From Paratinospora sagittata (Eukaryota > Streptophyta > Magnoliopsida > Ranunculales > Menispermaceae), in the NCBI GenBank assembly GCA_035771175.1, contig JAYMFD010001271.1:1116001-1180000 (forward strand): a stretch of DNA of 64,000 nucleotides. Direction: 5' to 3'. The notes beneath the pieces were generated by a model, which was given only the letters and a program-made list of their open reading frames with translations, was not told the origin of the DNA and did no database searches. Positions 12,808 through 25,190 of the stretch are shown piece after piece (position 1 is the first letter of the stretch; each line of letters begins with the position of its first letter). The position numbers and the translations under genes were made by a program.

Positions 12808-14607
12808 GAAACAAAGTTGAGAATGCCTGAGGAATCCTATGATGGCTTGAGAATTAGTGAGAACGAAGACATCTAATATGCCATAACAAGCTTCGCCAAG
12901 AATATTAAAGTAATGAAGAACTGGGTGAGGTGTTCCCACAAGCAAAAACAGTTGCAAAATTTCTTAAGAAACATGTATGATGAAGGAAATTCTGTCAATC
13001 GCCCTCAACTGTTCAAGGGAGCAAAATTAATTGCACTAGAAAACAAGAATGAGGTACTTTAAGAGATCTCATGATTCAGATGTTTGGCATATTGTAAGAA
13101 ATGGCTATTTTGTACCCACAAAGGTTGAAAATGGAGAAATTGTGGCGAAGGCAAATAATGTATGGCTACTCGGAGAAAAGAAGTTAGAGAAATTAAATGA
13201 AAAGGCCATAAACATGCTATTCGGCAGTCTTTTCATTAATGGATTCAACAGACTCAGTGCCTGCGACACTGCCAAAAGAGAAATGGGATAACGTAGAAGT
13301 TACTCATAAAGGCATAAAGCAAGTAAACGACACAAAGTTGAGAATGCCGGAGGAATCCTACGATGCCTTCAGAATTAGTTGGAACGAAGACATCTCAGAT
13401 GCCATACCACGCTTCACCAAGATTATTAAAGAGATAAAGTGGCAGGGTGAGGTGTTGCCACAAAAAAGAAGTGTTGGAAAATTTCATTGCGACATGTATG
13501 ATGAAGGAAATTTTGTGAATCGCCCTCCACTGTTCAAGTGCGAAATTACTTGAGTCGAAAAATAAGAATGAGATAATTCATGAGATCCCATTACTGGAAT
13601 GTATGGGATATTGTAAGAAATGGCTATTTTGCACCCACAAAGGTTGAAAATGGAGTAATAGTGGCAAAGGCAAAGAATGTATGGCTACCCGTAAAAAAGA
13701 AATTAGTGCAATTAAATGAAAAGGAAACAAACATGCCTTTCTACTGTCTTTTTCATAATGAATACAGCAGACTCAGTGCCTGCGACACTGCCAAGGAGAA
13801 ATGGGATAACCTAGAAGTTACTCATGAAAATACAAAGCAAGTAAACGAAACAAAGTTGAGAATGCCTGAGGAATCCTATGATGCCTTGAGAATTAGTGAG
13901 AACGAAGACATCTAATATGCCATAACACGCTTCGCCAAGAATATTAAAGAAATGAAGAACTGGGTAAGGTGTTCCCACAAGCAAAAACAGTTGCAAAATT
14001 TCTTAAGAAACATGTATGATGAAGGAAATTCTGTAAATCGTCCTCAATTGTTCAAGGGAGCAAAATTAATTGCACTAGAAAACAAGAATGAGATACTTTA
14101 TGAGATCTATTGATTCAGATGTTTGGCATATTGTAAGAAATGGCTATTTTGTACCCACAAAGGTTGAAAATGGAGAAATTGTGGCGAAGGCAAATAATTT
14201 ATGGCTACCCGGAGAAAAGAAGTTAGAAAAATTAAATGAAAAGGCCATAAACATGCTATTCAGCAGTCTTTTCGTTAAAGGATTTAACAGACTCAGTGCA
14301 TGCGATACTGCCAAAGGAGAAATGGGATAACGTAGAAGTTACTCATAAAGGCATAAAGCAAGTAAACGACACAAAGTTGAGAATGTCGGAGGAATCCTAT
14401 GATGCCTTCAGAATTACTGGGAACGAAGACATCTCAGATGCCATAACACGCTTCACCTAGATTAATAAAGAGATAAAGAAGCTGGGTGAGGTGTTGCCAC
14501 AAGAAAGAATAGTTGGAAAATTTCATAGGGGACATGTATGATGAAGGAAATTTTTTGAATCTCCCTCCACTGTTCAAGTGTGAAATTACTTGCGTCGAAA
14601 AACAAGA

Positions 14608-15129
14608 ATGAGACACTTCATGAGATCCCATTACTCGAATGTATGGGATATTGTAAGAAATGGCTATTTTGCACCGAGAAAGGTTGAAAAAGGAGTAATT
14701 GTGTTAAAGGCAACGAATGTATGGCTACCCGTAAAAAAGAAGTTAGTGCAATTAAATGAAAAGGAAATAAACATGCCTCTCTACTGTCTTTTTCAAAATG
14801 AATACAGCAGACTAAGTGCCTGCGACACTGCCAAGGAGAAATGGGATAACCTAGAAGTTACTCATGAAAATACAAAGCAAGTAAACGAAACAAAGTTGAG
14901 AATTCTTGAGGAATCCTATGATGCCTTTAGAATTGTTGAGAACGAAGACATCTATTATGCCATAACACGTTTCGCCAAGAATATTAAACAAATGAAGAAC
15001 TGGGTGAGGTGTTCCCACAAGCAAAAACACTTGCAAAATTTCTTAAGAAACATGTATGATGAAGGAAATTCTATGAATCGCCCTCCACTGTTCAAGTGTG
15101 AAATTACTTGGGTCGAAAAACAAAAATGA
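14608..15129 (+). pseudogene. Open gag fragment crossing a junction (third member)
   Basis: The reading is the same as in the 7861 and 12011 units: M-R-H-F-M-R-S-H at the anchor, UBN2 core A-K-E-K-W-D-N-L-E-V, N-E-D-I-Y-Y-A without the usual TAA, then M-Y-D-E-G-N-S-M-N-R-P-P of the next unit. Several amino-acid changes (A-P-R-K-V-E-K-G, I-V-L-K-A) set it apart from the duplicated pair, so it is an older copy. The start codon is inferred only from the anchor methionine. Confidence 0.55.
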
Positions 15130-15554
15130 GATACTTCATGAGATCCCATTACTCGAATGTACAAGATATTGTAAGAAATGGCTATTTTGCACCCACAAAG
15201 GTGAAAAATGGAGTAATTGTGGCAAAGGCAAAGAACGTATGGCTACCCGTAAAAAAGAAGTTAGTGCAATTAAATGAAAAGGAAATAAACATGCCTTTCT
15301 ACTGTCTTTTTCATCATGAATACAACAGACTCAGTGCCTGCGACGCTGCTAAGGAGAAATGGGATAACCTAGAAGTTACTCATGAAAATACAAAGCAAGT
15401 AAACGAAACAAAGTTGAGAATGCCTGAGGAATCCTATGATGGCTTGAGAATTAGTGAGAACGAAGACATCTAATGTGCCAGAACACGCTTCGCCAAGAAT
15501 ATTAAAGCAATGAAGAACTGGGTGAGGTGTTCCCACAAGCAAAAACAGTTGCAA

Positions 15555-16116
15555 AATTTCTTAAGAAACATGTATGATGAAGGAAATTTTGGCAATCGCC
15601 CTTAATAGTTCAAGGGAGGAAATTCAGATGTTTGGCATATTGTAAGAAATGGCTATTTTGTCCCCACAAAGGTTGAAAATGGAGAAATTGTGGCGAAGGC
15701 AAATAATGTATGGCTACCCGGAGAAAAGAAGTTAGAGAAATTAAATGAAAAGGCCATAAACATGCTATTCAGCAGTCTTTTCATTAATGGATTCAACAGA
15801 CTCAGAGCATGCGACACTGCCAAAGGAGAAATGGGATAACGTAGAAGTTACTCATAAAGGCATAAAGCAAGTAAACGACACAAAGTTGAGAATGCCGGAG
15901 GAATCCTACGATGCCTTCAGAATTAGTGGGAACGAAGACATCTCAGATGCCATAACACGCTTCACCAAGATTATTAAAGAGATAAAGAAGCAGGATAAGG
16001 TGTTCCCACAAGAAAGAATAGTTGGCAAATTCCTTAGGGGACATGTACGATGAAGGAAATTCTGTAAATAGCCCTCCATTGTTTAAGGGTGAAATTACTT
16101 GCGTTGAAAAACCAGA
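15555..16116 (+). repeat. A-class monomer with ~48-bp deletion of the anchor
   Basis: At about 15622 the sequence goes from caagggaggaaatt directly to cagatgtttggcatattg. It skips the W-K-T-R-M-R-Y-F-K-R-S-H-D segment that sister units have there (compare 18171-18220). A shared att at both edges is a possible microhomology. The spacing from anchor 15126 to 16117 is 991 bp, about 48 short of two units. Confidence 0.85.
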
Positions 16117-16635
16117 ATGAGATACTTCATGATATCCCATTACACGGATGTATGGGATATTGTAAGAAATGGCTATTTTGCACCCACAGAAGTTAAAAAT
16201 GGAGTAATTTTGGCAAAGGCAAAGAATGTATGGCTTCTCGTAGAAAAGAAGTTAGTGCAATTAAATGAATAGGAAATAAACATGCTTTTCTCCAGTCTTT
16301 TTCATAATGAATTCAACAGACTCAGTGCCTGTGACACTGCCAAGGAGAAATGGGATAACCTAGAAGTTACTCATGAAAATACAAAGCAAGTAAACGAAAC
16401 AAAGTTGAGAATGCCTGAGGAATCCTATGATGGCTTGAGAAGTAGTGAGAACGAAGACATCTAATATGCCATAACAGGCTTCGCCAAGAATATTAAAGTA
16501 ATGAAGAACTGGGTGAGGTGTTCCCACAAGCAAAAATAGTTGCAAAATTTCTTAAGAAACATGTATGATGAAGGAAATTCTGTCGATCGCCCTCAACAGT
16601 TCAAGGGAGGAAATTAATTGCACTAGAAGACAAGA
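16117..16635 (+). repeat. Transitional monomer between the two trimeric blocks
   Basis: A unit of about 519 bp with anchor 16117 (H-Y-T-D-V-W-D-I-V). It resembles the unit at 26229 more than its neighbours. An in-frame TAG (aatgaatagg) falls at about 16269 in the N-E-K-E-I-N segment, and TAA follows N-E-D-I at 16462. It marks the change from A-B-C to the second trimer family. Confidence 0.7.
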
Positions 16636-17154
16636 ATGAGATATTTCAAGTGATCTCATGATTCAGATGTTTGGCATATTGTAAGAAATGGCTATTTTGT
16701 ACCCACAAAGGTTGAAAATGGAGAAATTGTGGCGATGGCAAATAATGTATGGCTACCCGGTGAAAAGAAGTTAGAGAAATTAAATGAAAAGGCCGTAAAC
16801 ATGCTATTCAGCAATCTTTTCATTAATGAATTCAACAGACTCAGTGTCTGCGACATTGCCAAAGGAGAAATGGGATAACCTAGAAGTTATTCATAAAGGC
16901 ATAAAGCAAGTAAACGATACAAAGTTGAGAATGCCAGAGGAATCCTAGATGCCTTCAGAATTAGTTGGAATGAATACATCTAAGATGCCATAACACGCTT
17001 CACCAAGATTATTAAGGAGATAAAGAAGCAGGGTGTGGTGTTGCCATAAGAAAGAATAGTTGGAAAATTCCTCAGAGGACACGTATGATGAAGGAAATTC
17101 TGTAAATTGTCCTGCATTGTTCAAGGGTGAAATTACTTGCGTTGAAAAACGAGA

Positions 17155-17607
17155 ATGAGATACTTCATGAGATCCCATTACTCTGATGTATGGGATATTG
17201 TAAGAAATGGCTATTTTGCACCCACAAAGGTTGAACATGGAGTAATTGTGGCAAAGGCAAAGAATGTATGGCTACCCGTAGAAAAGAAGTTACTCCAACT
17301 AAATGAAAAGGCCATATACATGCTTTTTTGCAGTCTTTTTCATAATGAATTCAACAGACATTGTGTCTGCAGCTCTGCCAAGAAGAAATGGGATAACCTA
17401 GAAGTTAGTCATGAAGGCACAAAGCAAGTAAACGAAACAACATTGAGAATGCTGGTGGAATCCTATGATGCCTCCAGAATTAGTGAGAACGAAGACATCT
17501 CAGATGCCATAACACGCTTCACCAAGATTATTAAAGAGATAAACAAGCTAGGTGAGATGTTCCCACAAGCAAAAATAGTTGGAACATTTCATTGGGGACA
17601 TGTATGA
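17155..17607 (+). pseudogene. Open D-class gag fragment
   Basis: 150 codons are open from the anchor methionine (M-R-Y-F-M-R-S-H-Y-S-D-V-W-D-I-V) to the ancestral end of the unit (L-G-E-M-F-P-Q-A-K-I-V-G, then W-G-H-V-stop). The UBN2 region carries the D-class variant R-H-C-V-C-S-S-A-K-K-K-W-D-N-L-E-V-S-H-E-G-T. The frame lacks the first ~25 gag codons because the junction upstream (aagggtgaaattac) is one base short. Sister D units are broken: 18713 by a TAA near its end, 20272 by TAA at N-E-N, and 21822 by a deletion. Nothing suggests it is expressed. Confidence 0.55.
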
Positions 17608-20600
17608 TGAAGGAAATTTTGTGATTCGCCCTCCACTGTTCAAGTGTGAAATTACTTGCGTCAAAAAACAAGAATAAGATACTTCATGAGATCCCATTAG
17701 TAGAATGTATGGGATACTGTAATAAATGGCTATTTTGCACCCACAAAGGTTGAAAATGGAGTAATTGTGGCAAAGGCAAAGAATGTATGGCTACCCATAC
17801 AAAAGAAGTTAGTGCAATTCAATGAAAAGGAAATAAACATGCTTTTCTGCATTCTTTTTCGTAAGGAATTCAACAGACTCAGTGCCTGCGACGCTGCTAA
17901 GGAGAAATGGGATAACCTAGAAGTTTCTTATGAAAATACAAAGCAAGTAAACGAAACAAAGTTGAGAATGCCTGAGGAATCCTATGATGGCTTGAGAATT
18001 AGTCAGAACGAAGACATCTAATGTGCCAGAACACGCTTCGCCAAGAATATTAAAGTAATGAAGAACTGGGTGAGGTGTTCCCCCAAGCAAAAACTGTTGC
18101 AAAATTTCTTAAGAAACATGTATGATGAAGGAAATTTTGGCAATCGCCCTTAATAGTTCAAGGGAGGAAATTAATTGGAGTAGAAAACAAGAATGAGATA
18201 CTTCAAGAGATTTCATGATTCAGATGTTTGGCATATTGTAAGAAATGGCTATTTTGTCCCCACAAAGGTTGAAAATGGAGAAATTGTGGCAAAGGCAAAT
18301 AATGTATGGCTACCCGGAGAAAAAAAGTTAGAGACTTTAAATGAAAAGGCCATAATCATGCTATTCAGCAGTCTTTTCATTAATGAATTCAACAGACTCA
18401 GTGCCTGCGACACTGCCAAAGGAGAAATGGGATAACCTAGAAGTTACTCATAAAGGCATAAAGCAAGTAAACGACACAAAGTTGAGAATGCCGGAGGAAT
18501 CCTACGATGCCTTCAGAATTAAGGGGAACGAAGACATCTAAGATTCCATAACACGCTTCACCAAGATTATTAAAGAGATCAAGAAGCGGGGTGAGGTGTT
18601 GCCACAAGAAAGAATAGTTGGAAAATCTCTTAGGGGACACGTATGATGAAGGAAATTCTGTAAATTGTCCTGCATTGTTCAAGGGTGAAATTACTTGCGT
18701 TGAAAAATGAGAATGAGATACTTCATGAGATCCCATTACTCTGATGTATGGGATATTGTAAGAAATGGCTATTTTGCACCCACAAAGGTTGAACATGGAG
18801 TAATTGTGGCAAAGGCAAAGAATGTATGGCTACCCGTACAAAAGAAGTTAGTCCAATTAGATGAAAAGGCCATATGCAGGCTTTTCTGTAGTCTTTTTCA
18901 TAATGAATTCAGCAGACATTGTGTCTGCAGCTCTGCCAAGAAGAAATGGGATAACCTAGAATTTAGTCATGAAGGTACAAAGCAAGTAAACGAAACAACA
19001 TTGAGAATGCTGGTGGAATCCTATGATGGCTTCAGAATTAGTGAGAACGAAGACATCTCAGATGCCATAACACGCTTCACCAAGAATATTAAAGAGATAA
19101 AGAAGCTAGGTGAGATGTTCCCACAAGCATAAATAGTTGGAAAATTTCATTGGGGACATGTAAGATGAAGGTAATTTTGTGAATCCCCCTCCACTGTTCA
19201 AGTGTGAAATTACTTGCGTCAAAAAACAAGAATGAGATACTTCATGAGATCCCATTACTAGATTGTATGGGATATTGTAAGAAATGGCTATTTTGCACCC
19301 ACAAAGGTTGAAAATGGAGTAATTGTGGCATAGGGCAAGAATGTATGGCTACCCGTAGAAAAGAAGTTAGTGCAATTAAATGAAAAGGCCATATACATGC
19401 TTTTCTGCAGTTTTTTTCATTAATGAATTCAACAGACTCAGTGCCTGCGACACTGCCAAGGAGAAATGGAATAACCTAGAAGTTACTCATGAAAAAACAA
19501 AGCAAGTAAACGAAACAAAGTTGAGAATGCCTGAGGAATCCTATGATGCCTTGAGAATTAGTAAGAACGAAGACATCAAATATGCCATAACACTCTTCGC
19601 CAAGAATATTAAAGAAATGAAGAACTGGGTGAGGTGTTCCCACAAGCAAAAACAGTTGCAAAATTTCTTAAGAAACATGTATGATGAAGGAAATTCTGTG
19701 AATTGCCCTCAACTGTTCACGGGAGGAAATTAATTGCACTATAAAACAAGAATGAGATACTTCAAGAGATGTCATGATTCAGATGTTTGGCATATTTTAA
19801 GAAATGGCTATTTTGTACCCACAAAGGTTGAAAATGGAAAAATTGTGGCGAAGGCAAATAATGTATGGCTACTCGGAGAAAAGAAGTTAGAGAAATTAAA
19901 TGAAAAGGCCATAAACATGCTATTCCGCAGCCTTTTCATTAATGAATTCAACAGACTCAATGCCGCCGACACTGCCAAAGGAGAAATGGGATAACCTAGA
20001 AGTTACTCATAAAGGCATAAAGCAAGTAAATGACACAAAGTTGAGAATGCCGGCGGAATCCTACGATGCCTTCAGAATTAGTGGGAACGAAGACATCTCA
20101 GATGCCATAACACGCTTCACCAAGATTATTAAGGAGATAAAGAAGCAGGGTGAGGTGTTGCCACAAGAAAGAATAGTTGGAAAATTCCTTAGGAGATACG
20201 TATGATGAAGGAAATTCTGTAAATTGTCCTCCATTGTTCAAGGGTGAAATTACTTGCGTTGAAAAATGAGAATGAGATACGTCATGAGATCCCATTACTC
20301 TGTTGTATGGGATATTGTAAGAAATGGCTATTTTGCACCCACAAAGGTTGAAAATGGAGTAATTGTGGCAAAGGAAAAGAATGTATGGCTACCCGTAGAA
20401 AAGAAGTTACTCCAATTAAATGAAAAGGCCATATACATGCTTTTCTGCAGTCTTTTTCATGATGAATTCAACAGACATTGTGTCTGCAGCTCTGCCAAGA
20501 AGAAATGGGATAACCTAGAAGTTAGTCATGAAGGCACAAAGCAAGTAAACGAAACAACATTGAGAATGCTGGTGGAATCCTATGATGCCTTCAGAATTAG

Positions 20601-21821
20601 TGAGAACTAAGACATCTTAGATGTTATAACACGCTTCACCAAGATTATTAAAGAGATAAATAAGCGAGGTGAGATGTTCCCACAAGCAAAAATAGTTGGA
20701 AAATTTCATTGGGGACATGTATGATGAAGGAAATTTTCTGAATCGCCCTCCACTGTTCAAGTGTGAAATTACTTGCGTCAAAAAACAAGAATGAGATACT
20801 TCATGAGATCCCATTACTCGAATGTATGGGATATTGTAAGAAATGGCTATTTTGCACCCACAAAGGTTGAAAATGGAGTAATTGTGGCATAAGCAAAGAA
20901 TGTATGGCTACCCGTACAAAAGAAGTTAGTGCAATTAAATGAAAAGGAAATAAACATGCTTTTCTACAGTCTTTTTCATAATGAATTCAACAGACTCAGT
21001 GCCTGCGACACTGCCGAGGAGAAATGGGATAACCAAGAAGTTACTAATGAAAATACAAAGCAAGTAAATAAAGCAAAGTTGAGAATGCCTGAGGAATCCT
21101 ATGATGCCTTGAGAATTAGTGAGAACGAAGACATCTAATATGCCATAACACGCTTCGCCAAGAATATTAAAGAAATGAAGAACTGGGTGAGGTGTTCCCA
21201 CAAGCAAAAACAGTTGCAAAATTTCTTAAGAAAATGAAGGAAATTCTGTGAATCGCCCTCAACTGTTCAAGGGAGGAAATTAATTGCACTAGAAAACAAG
21301 AATGAGATACTTTAAGAGATCTCATGATTCAGATGTTTGGCATATTGTAAGAAATGGCTATTTTGTACCCACAAAGGTTGAAAATGGAGAAATTGTGGCG
21401 AAGGAAAATAATGTATGGCTACTCGAAGAAAAGAAGTTATAAAAATTAAATGAAAAGGCCATAAACATGCTATTCAGCAGTCTCTTCATTAATGAATTCA
21501 ACAGACTCAGTGCCTGGGACACTGCCAAAGGAGAAATGGGATAACCTAGAAGTTACTCATAAAGGCATAACGCAAGTAAACGACACAAAGTTGAGAATAC
21601 CGGAGGAATCCTACGATGCCTTCAGAATTAGTGGGAACGAAGACATCTAAGATGCCATAACACGCTTCACCAAGAAAATTAAAGAGATAAAGAAGTAGGG
21701 TGAGGTGTTGCCACAAGAAAGAATAGTTGGAAAATTCCTTAGGAGATACGTATGATGAAGGAAATTCTGTAAATTGTCCTCCATTGTTCAAGGGGGAAAT
21801 TACTTGCGTTGAAAACCAAGA

Positions 21822-22255
21822 ATGAAATACTTCATGAGATCCCATTACTCTGATGTATGGGATATTGTAAGAAATGGCTATTTTGCACCCACAAAGGTTG
21901 AACATGGAGTAATTGTGGCAAAGGCAAAGAATGTATGGCTACCCGTAGAAAAGAAGTTAGTCCAATTAAATGTAAAGGCCATATACATGCTTTTCTGCAG
22001 TCTTTTTCATAATGAATTCAACAGACATTGTGTCTGCAGCTCTGCCAAGAAGAAATGGGATAACCTAGAAGTTAGTCATGAAGGCACAAAGCAAGTAAAC
22101 GAAATAACATTGAGAAAGAGATAAAGAAGCAGGGTGAGGTCGTGCCACAAGAAAGAATAGTTGGAAAATTCCTTAGGGGACATGTATGATGAAGGAAATT
22201 TTGTGAATCGCCCTACACTGTTCAAGTGTGAAATTACTCGCGTCGAAAAACAAGA
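21822..22255 (+). repeat. D-class monomer with ~86-bp internal deletion (434 bp)
   Basis: At about 22115 the sequence attgaga is followed directly by aagagataaagaagcaggg. This removes the L-R-M-L-V-E-S-Y-D-A-F through F-T-K-I-I segment. It is the only D unit with this deletion, so the event came after the block was amplified, or was not spread. Confidence 0.85.
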
Positions 22256-22774
22256 ATGAGATACTACATGAGATCCCATTACTGGAATGTATGGGATATT
22301 GTAAGAAATGGCTATTTTTCACCCACAAAGGTTGAAAATAGAGTACTTGTGGCAAAGGCAAAGAATGTATGGCTACCCGTAAAAAAGAAGTTAGTGCAAT
22401 TAAATGAAAAGGAAATAAACATGCTTTTCTGCAGTCTTTTTCATAACGAATTCAACAGACACAGTGCCTGTGACACTGCCAAAGAGAAATGGGATAACCT
22501 AAAAGGTACTCATAAAGGCACAAAGCAAGTAAACGACACAAAGTTGAGAATGCCTGAGGAATCCTATGATGCCTTGAGAATTAGTGAGAACGAAGACATC
22601 TAATATGCCATAACACGCTTCGCCAAGAATATTAAAGAAATGAAGAACTAGGTAAGGTGTTCCCACAAGCAAAAACAGTTGCAAAATTTCTTAAGAAACA
22701 TGTATGATGAAGGAAATTCTGTGAATTTCCCTCAACTGTTCAAGGGTGGAAATTAATTGCACTAGAAAATAAGA

Positions 22775-23812
22775 ATGAGATACTTCAAGAGCTCTCATGA
22801 TTCAGATGTTTGGCATATTGTAAGAAATGGCTATTTTGTACCCACAAAGGTTGAATATGGAGAAATTGTGGCGAAGGCAAATAATGTATGGCTACCCAGA
22901 GAAAAGAAGTTAGAGAAATTAAATGAAAAGGCCATAAACATGCTATTCAGCAGTCTTTTCATTAATGAATTGAACAGACTCAGTGCCTACGACACTGCCA
23001 AAGGAGAAATGGGATAACCTAGAAGTTACTCATAAAGGCATAAAGCAAGTAAACGACACAAAGTTGAGAATCCCGGAGGAATTTTACGATGCCTTCAGAA
23101 TTAGTGGGAAGAAGACATCTCAGATGCCATAACACGTTTCAACATGATTATTAAAGAGACAAAGAAGCAGGGTGAGGTCTTGCCACAAGAAAGAATAGTT
23201 TGAAAATTCCTTAGGGGACATGTATGATGAGGGAAATTATGTAAATTGCCCTCCATTGTTTAAGGGTGAAATTACTTTCGTTGAAAAACCAGAATGAGAT
23301 ACTTCATGAGATCCCATTACTCGGATGTATGGGATACGGTAAGAAATGGCTATTTAGCACCCACAAAGGTTGAAAATGCAGTAATTGTGGCATAGGGCAA
23401 GAATGTATGGCTACCCGTAGAAAAGAAGTTAGTGTAATTAAATGAAAAGGCCGTAAACATGCTTTTCTCCAGTCTTTTTCATAATGAATTCAACAGACAT
23501 TGTGTCTTCAACTCTGCCAAGAAGAAATGGGATAACCTAGAAGTAACTCATGAACACACAAAGCAAGTAGACAAAACAACGTTGAGAATGCTGGAGAAAT
23601 CCTATGATGCCTTCAGAATTAGTGAGAACGAAGAAATCTCAGATGCCATAACACGCTTCGCCAAGAATATTAAAGAACTGAAAAACTGGGTGAGGTGTTC
23701 CCACAAGGAAAAACAATTGCAAAATTCCTTAAAAAAAATGTATGATGAAGGAAATTCTGTGAATCGCCTTCCACTGTTCAAGGGAGGAAATTACTTGCAC
23801 TGGAAAACAAGA
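22775..23812 (+). repeat. Monomer pair duplicated 2416 bp downstream, copy 1
   Basis: Units with anchors 22775 and 23294. The first 80 codons of the A-like unit are identical in translation to those at 25191, including the unusual V-E-Y-G-E, L-P-R-E-K and N-E-L-N-R-L-S-A-Y-D. The second unit shares the lesion ggcatagggcaagaatg (about 23388) with 25804. Similarity falls off after about 23540, where the two copies carry different T-H-E-H-T and T-H-E-G-T variants. Confidence 0.8.
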
Positions 23813-25190
23813 ATGAGATACTTCAAGAGATCTCATGATTCAGATGTTTGGCATATTGTAAGAAATGGGAGAAATGGGATACCCTAGAAGTTACTCATGG
23901 AAATGCAAAACAAGTAAACGAAACAAAGTTGAGAATGCTGGATGAATCCGACGATGCCTTCAGATTTAAGGACAGCGAAGATATCTCATATGCCATAACA
24001 CGTTTCACAAAGATTATTAAAGAGAGATAAAGAAGTTGGGTGAGGTGTTCTCACAAGCAAGAATAGTTGCAAAAGTCCTTAAGGGACATGTATGATGAAG
24101 GAAATTCTTTGAATTGTCGTCCACTGTTCAAGGGTAAAATTACCTGCGTTGAAAAATAAGAATGAGATACTTCGTGCAATCCTATTACTAGGATGTATGG
24201 GATATTGTAAGAAATGGCTATTTTGCACCCATAAAGGTTGAAAATGGGGTAATTGTGGCAAAGGCAAAGAATGTATGGCTACCCGTAGAGAAAAAGTTAG
24301 TGCAATTAAATGAGAAGGCCATAAACATGCTTTTCTGCAGTATTTTTCATAATGAAATCAAAAGACTCAGTGCCTGTGACACTGCTAAATAGAAATGGGA
24401 AACCCTAGAAGTTACTCATGAAAATACAAAGCAAGTAAACGAAACAAAGTTGAGAATGCTGGTGGAATCCTATGATGCCTTTAGATTTAGTGACAACAAA
24501 GACATCTCATATGCCATAACACGCTTTACCAAGATTATTAAAGAGATAAAGTAGCTAGGTGAGGTGTTCGCACAAGCAAAAATAGTTTGAAAATTCCATA
24601 TGATGAAGGAAATTTTGTGAATCACCCTCCACTGTTCAAGGGTGGAAGTTACTTGCACTGAAAAATAAGAATGAGATACTTCATGAGATCCCATGATTCG
24701 GATGTTTGGGATATTGTAAGAAATGGCTATTCTGCACCCACAAAGGTTATAAATGGAGTAATTGTGCTGAAGGCAAAGAATGTATGGCTACCGAGAGAAT
24801 AGAAGTTAGACTAATTAAATGAGAAGGCCATAAACACTCTTTTCTGCGGTCTTTCAATGAATGAATTCAACAGACATTGTGCCTGCAACTTTGCCAAGAA
24901 GAAATGGGATACCCTAGAAGTTACTCAAGAAAATACAAAGCAAGTAAACGAAACAACGTTGAGAATGCTGGTGGAATCCTATGATGCCTTCAGAACTAGT
25001 GAGAACGAAGACATCTCGGATGCTATAACACGCTTCACCAAGATTATTAAAGAGATAAGGAACCTGGGTGAGGTGTTCCCACAAGGAAAAATTGTTGGAA
25101 AATTCCTTAAGAAACATGTATGATGAAGGAAATTCTTTGGATAACCCTTCACTTTTGAAGGGTGGAAATTACTTGCACTAGAAAACAAGA
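23813..25190 (+). repeat. ~1376-bp higher-order repeat with 347-bp short monomer, outlying copy
   Basis: Made of a short unit (23813, 349 bp), a 509-bp unit (24162) and a 520-bp unit (24671). The short unit has the same internal deletion junction (aagaaatgggagaaatggg) as those at 26748, 28124 and 29499. The 509-bp unit lacks 11 bases at about 24597 (ttccatatgatgaagg against ttccataggggacatgtatgatgaagg), so the gag ATG is lost. It is separated from the other three copies by the pair at 25191-26228 and the unit at 26229. Confidence 0.85.

Larger units (their letters stand above)
13049..16116 (+). repeat. Rearranged end of the first trimeric block
   Basis: Anchors are 13049 (A), 13568 (B/C hybrid), 14088 (A), 14608 (B) and 15126 (C), then an A unit whose anchor is deleted. 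The order A-(B/C)-A-B-C repeats the pattern inside the 4150-bp segment, so this looks like an older, more diverged relative of it. The A unit at 14088 keeps the +A frameshift. The unit at 13049 reads one step further than its sisters, because TAG at the I-K-E-I-K site is TGG here. Confidence 0.8.
16636..22774 (+). repeat. Second trimeric higher-order repeat (~1558 bp), four copies
   Basis: Copies start at 16636, 18193, 19752 and 21302. Each has an A-like unit (H-D-S-D-V-W-H-I-V, +A frameshift before ggagaaatggg), a D unit and an E unit. D units (17155, 18713, 20272, 21822) are marked by N-R-H-C-V-C-S-S-A-K-K-K-W. E units (17674, 19232, 20791, 22256) are marked by the K-N-W site. Periods are 1557, 1559, 1550 and 1473 bp; the last two are shortened by an 8-bp deletion at about 21232 (which removes the gag ATG) and by an ~86-bp deletion at about 22115. 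The 1558-bp period matches the first block although the monomer variants differ. Confidence 0.87.
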
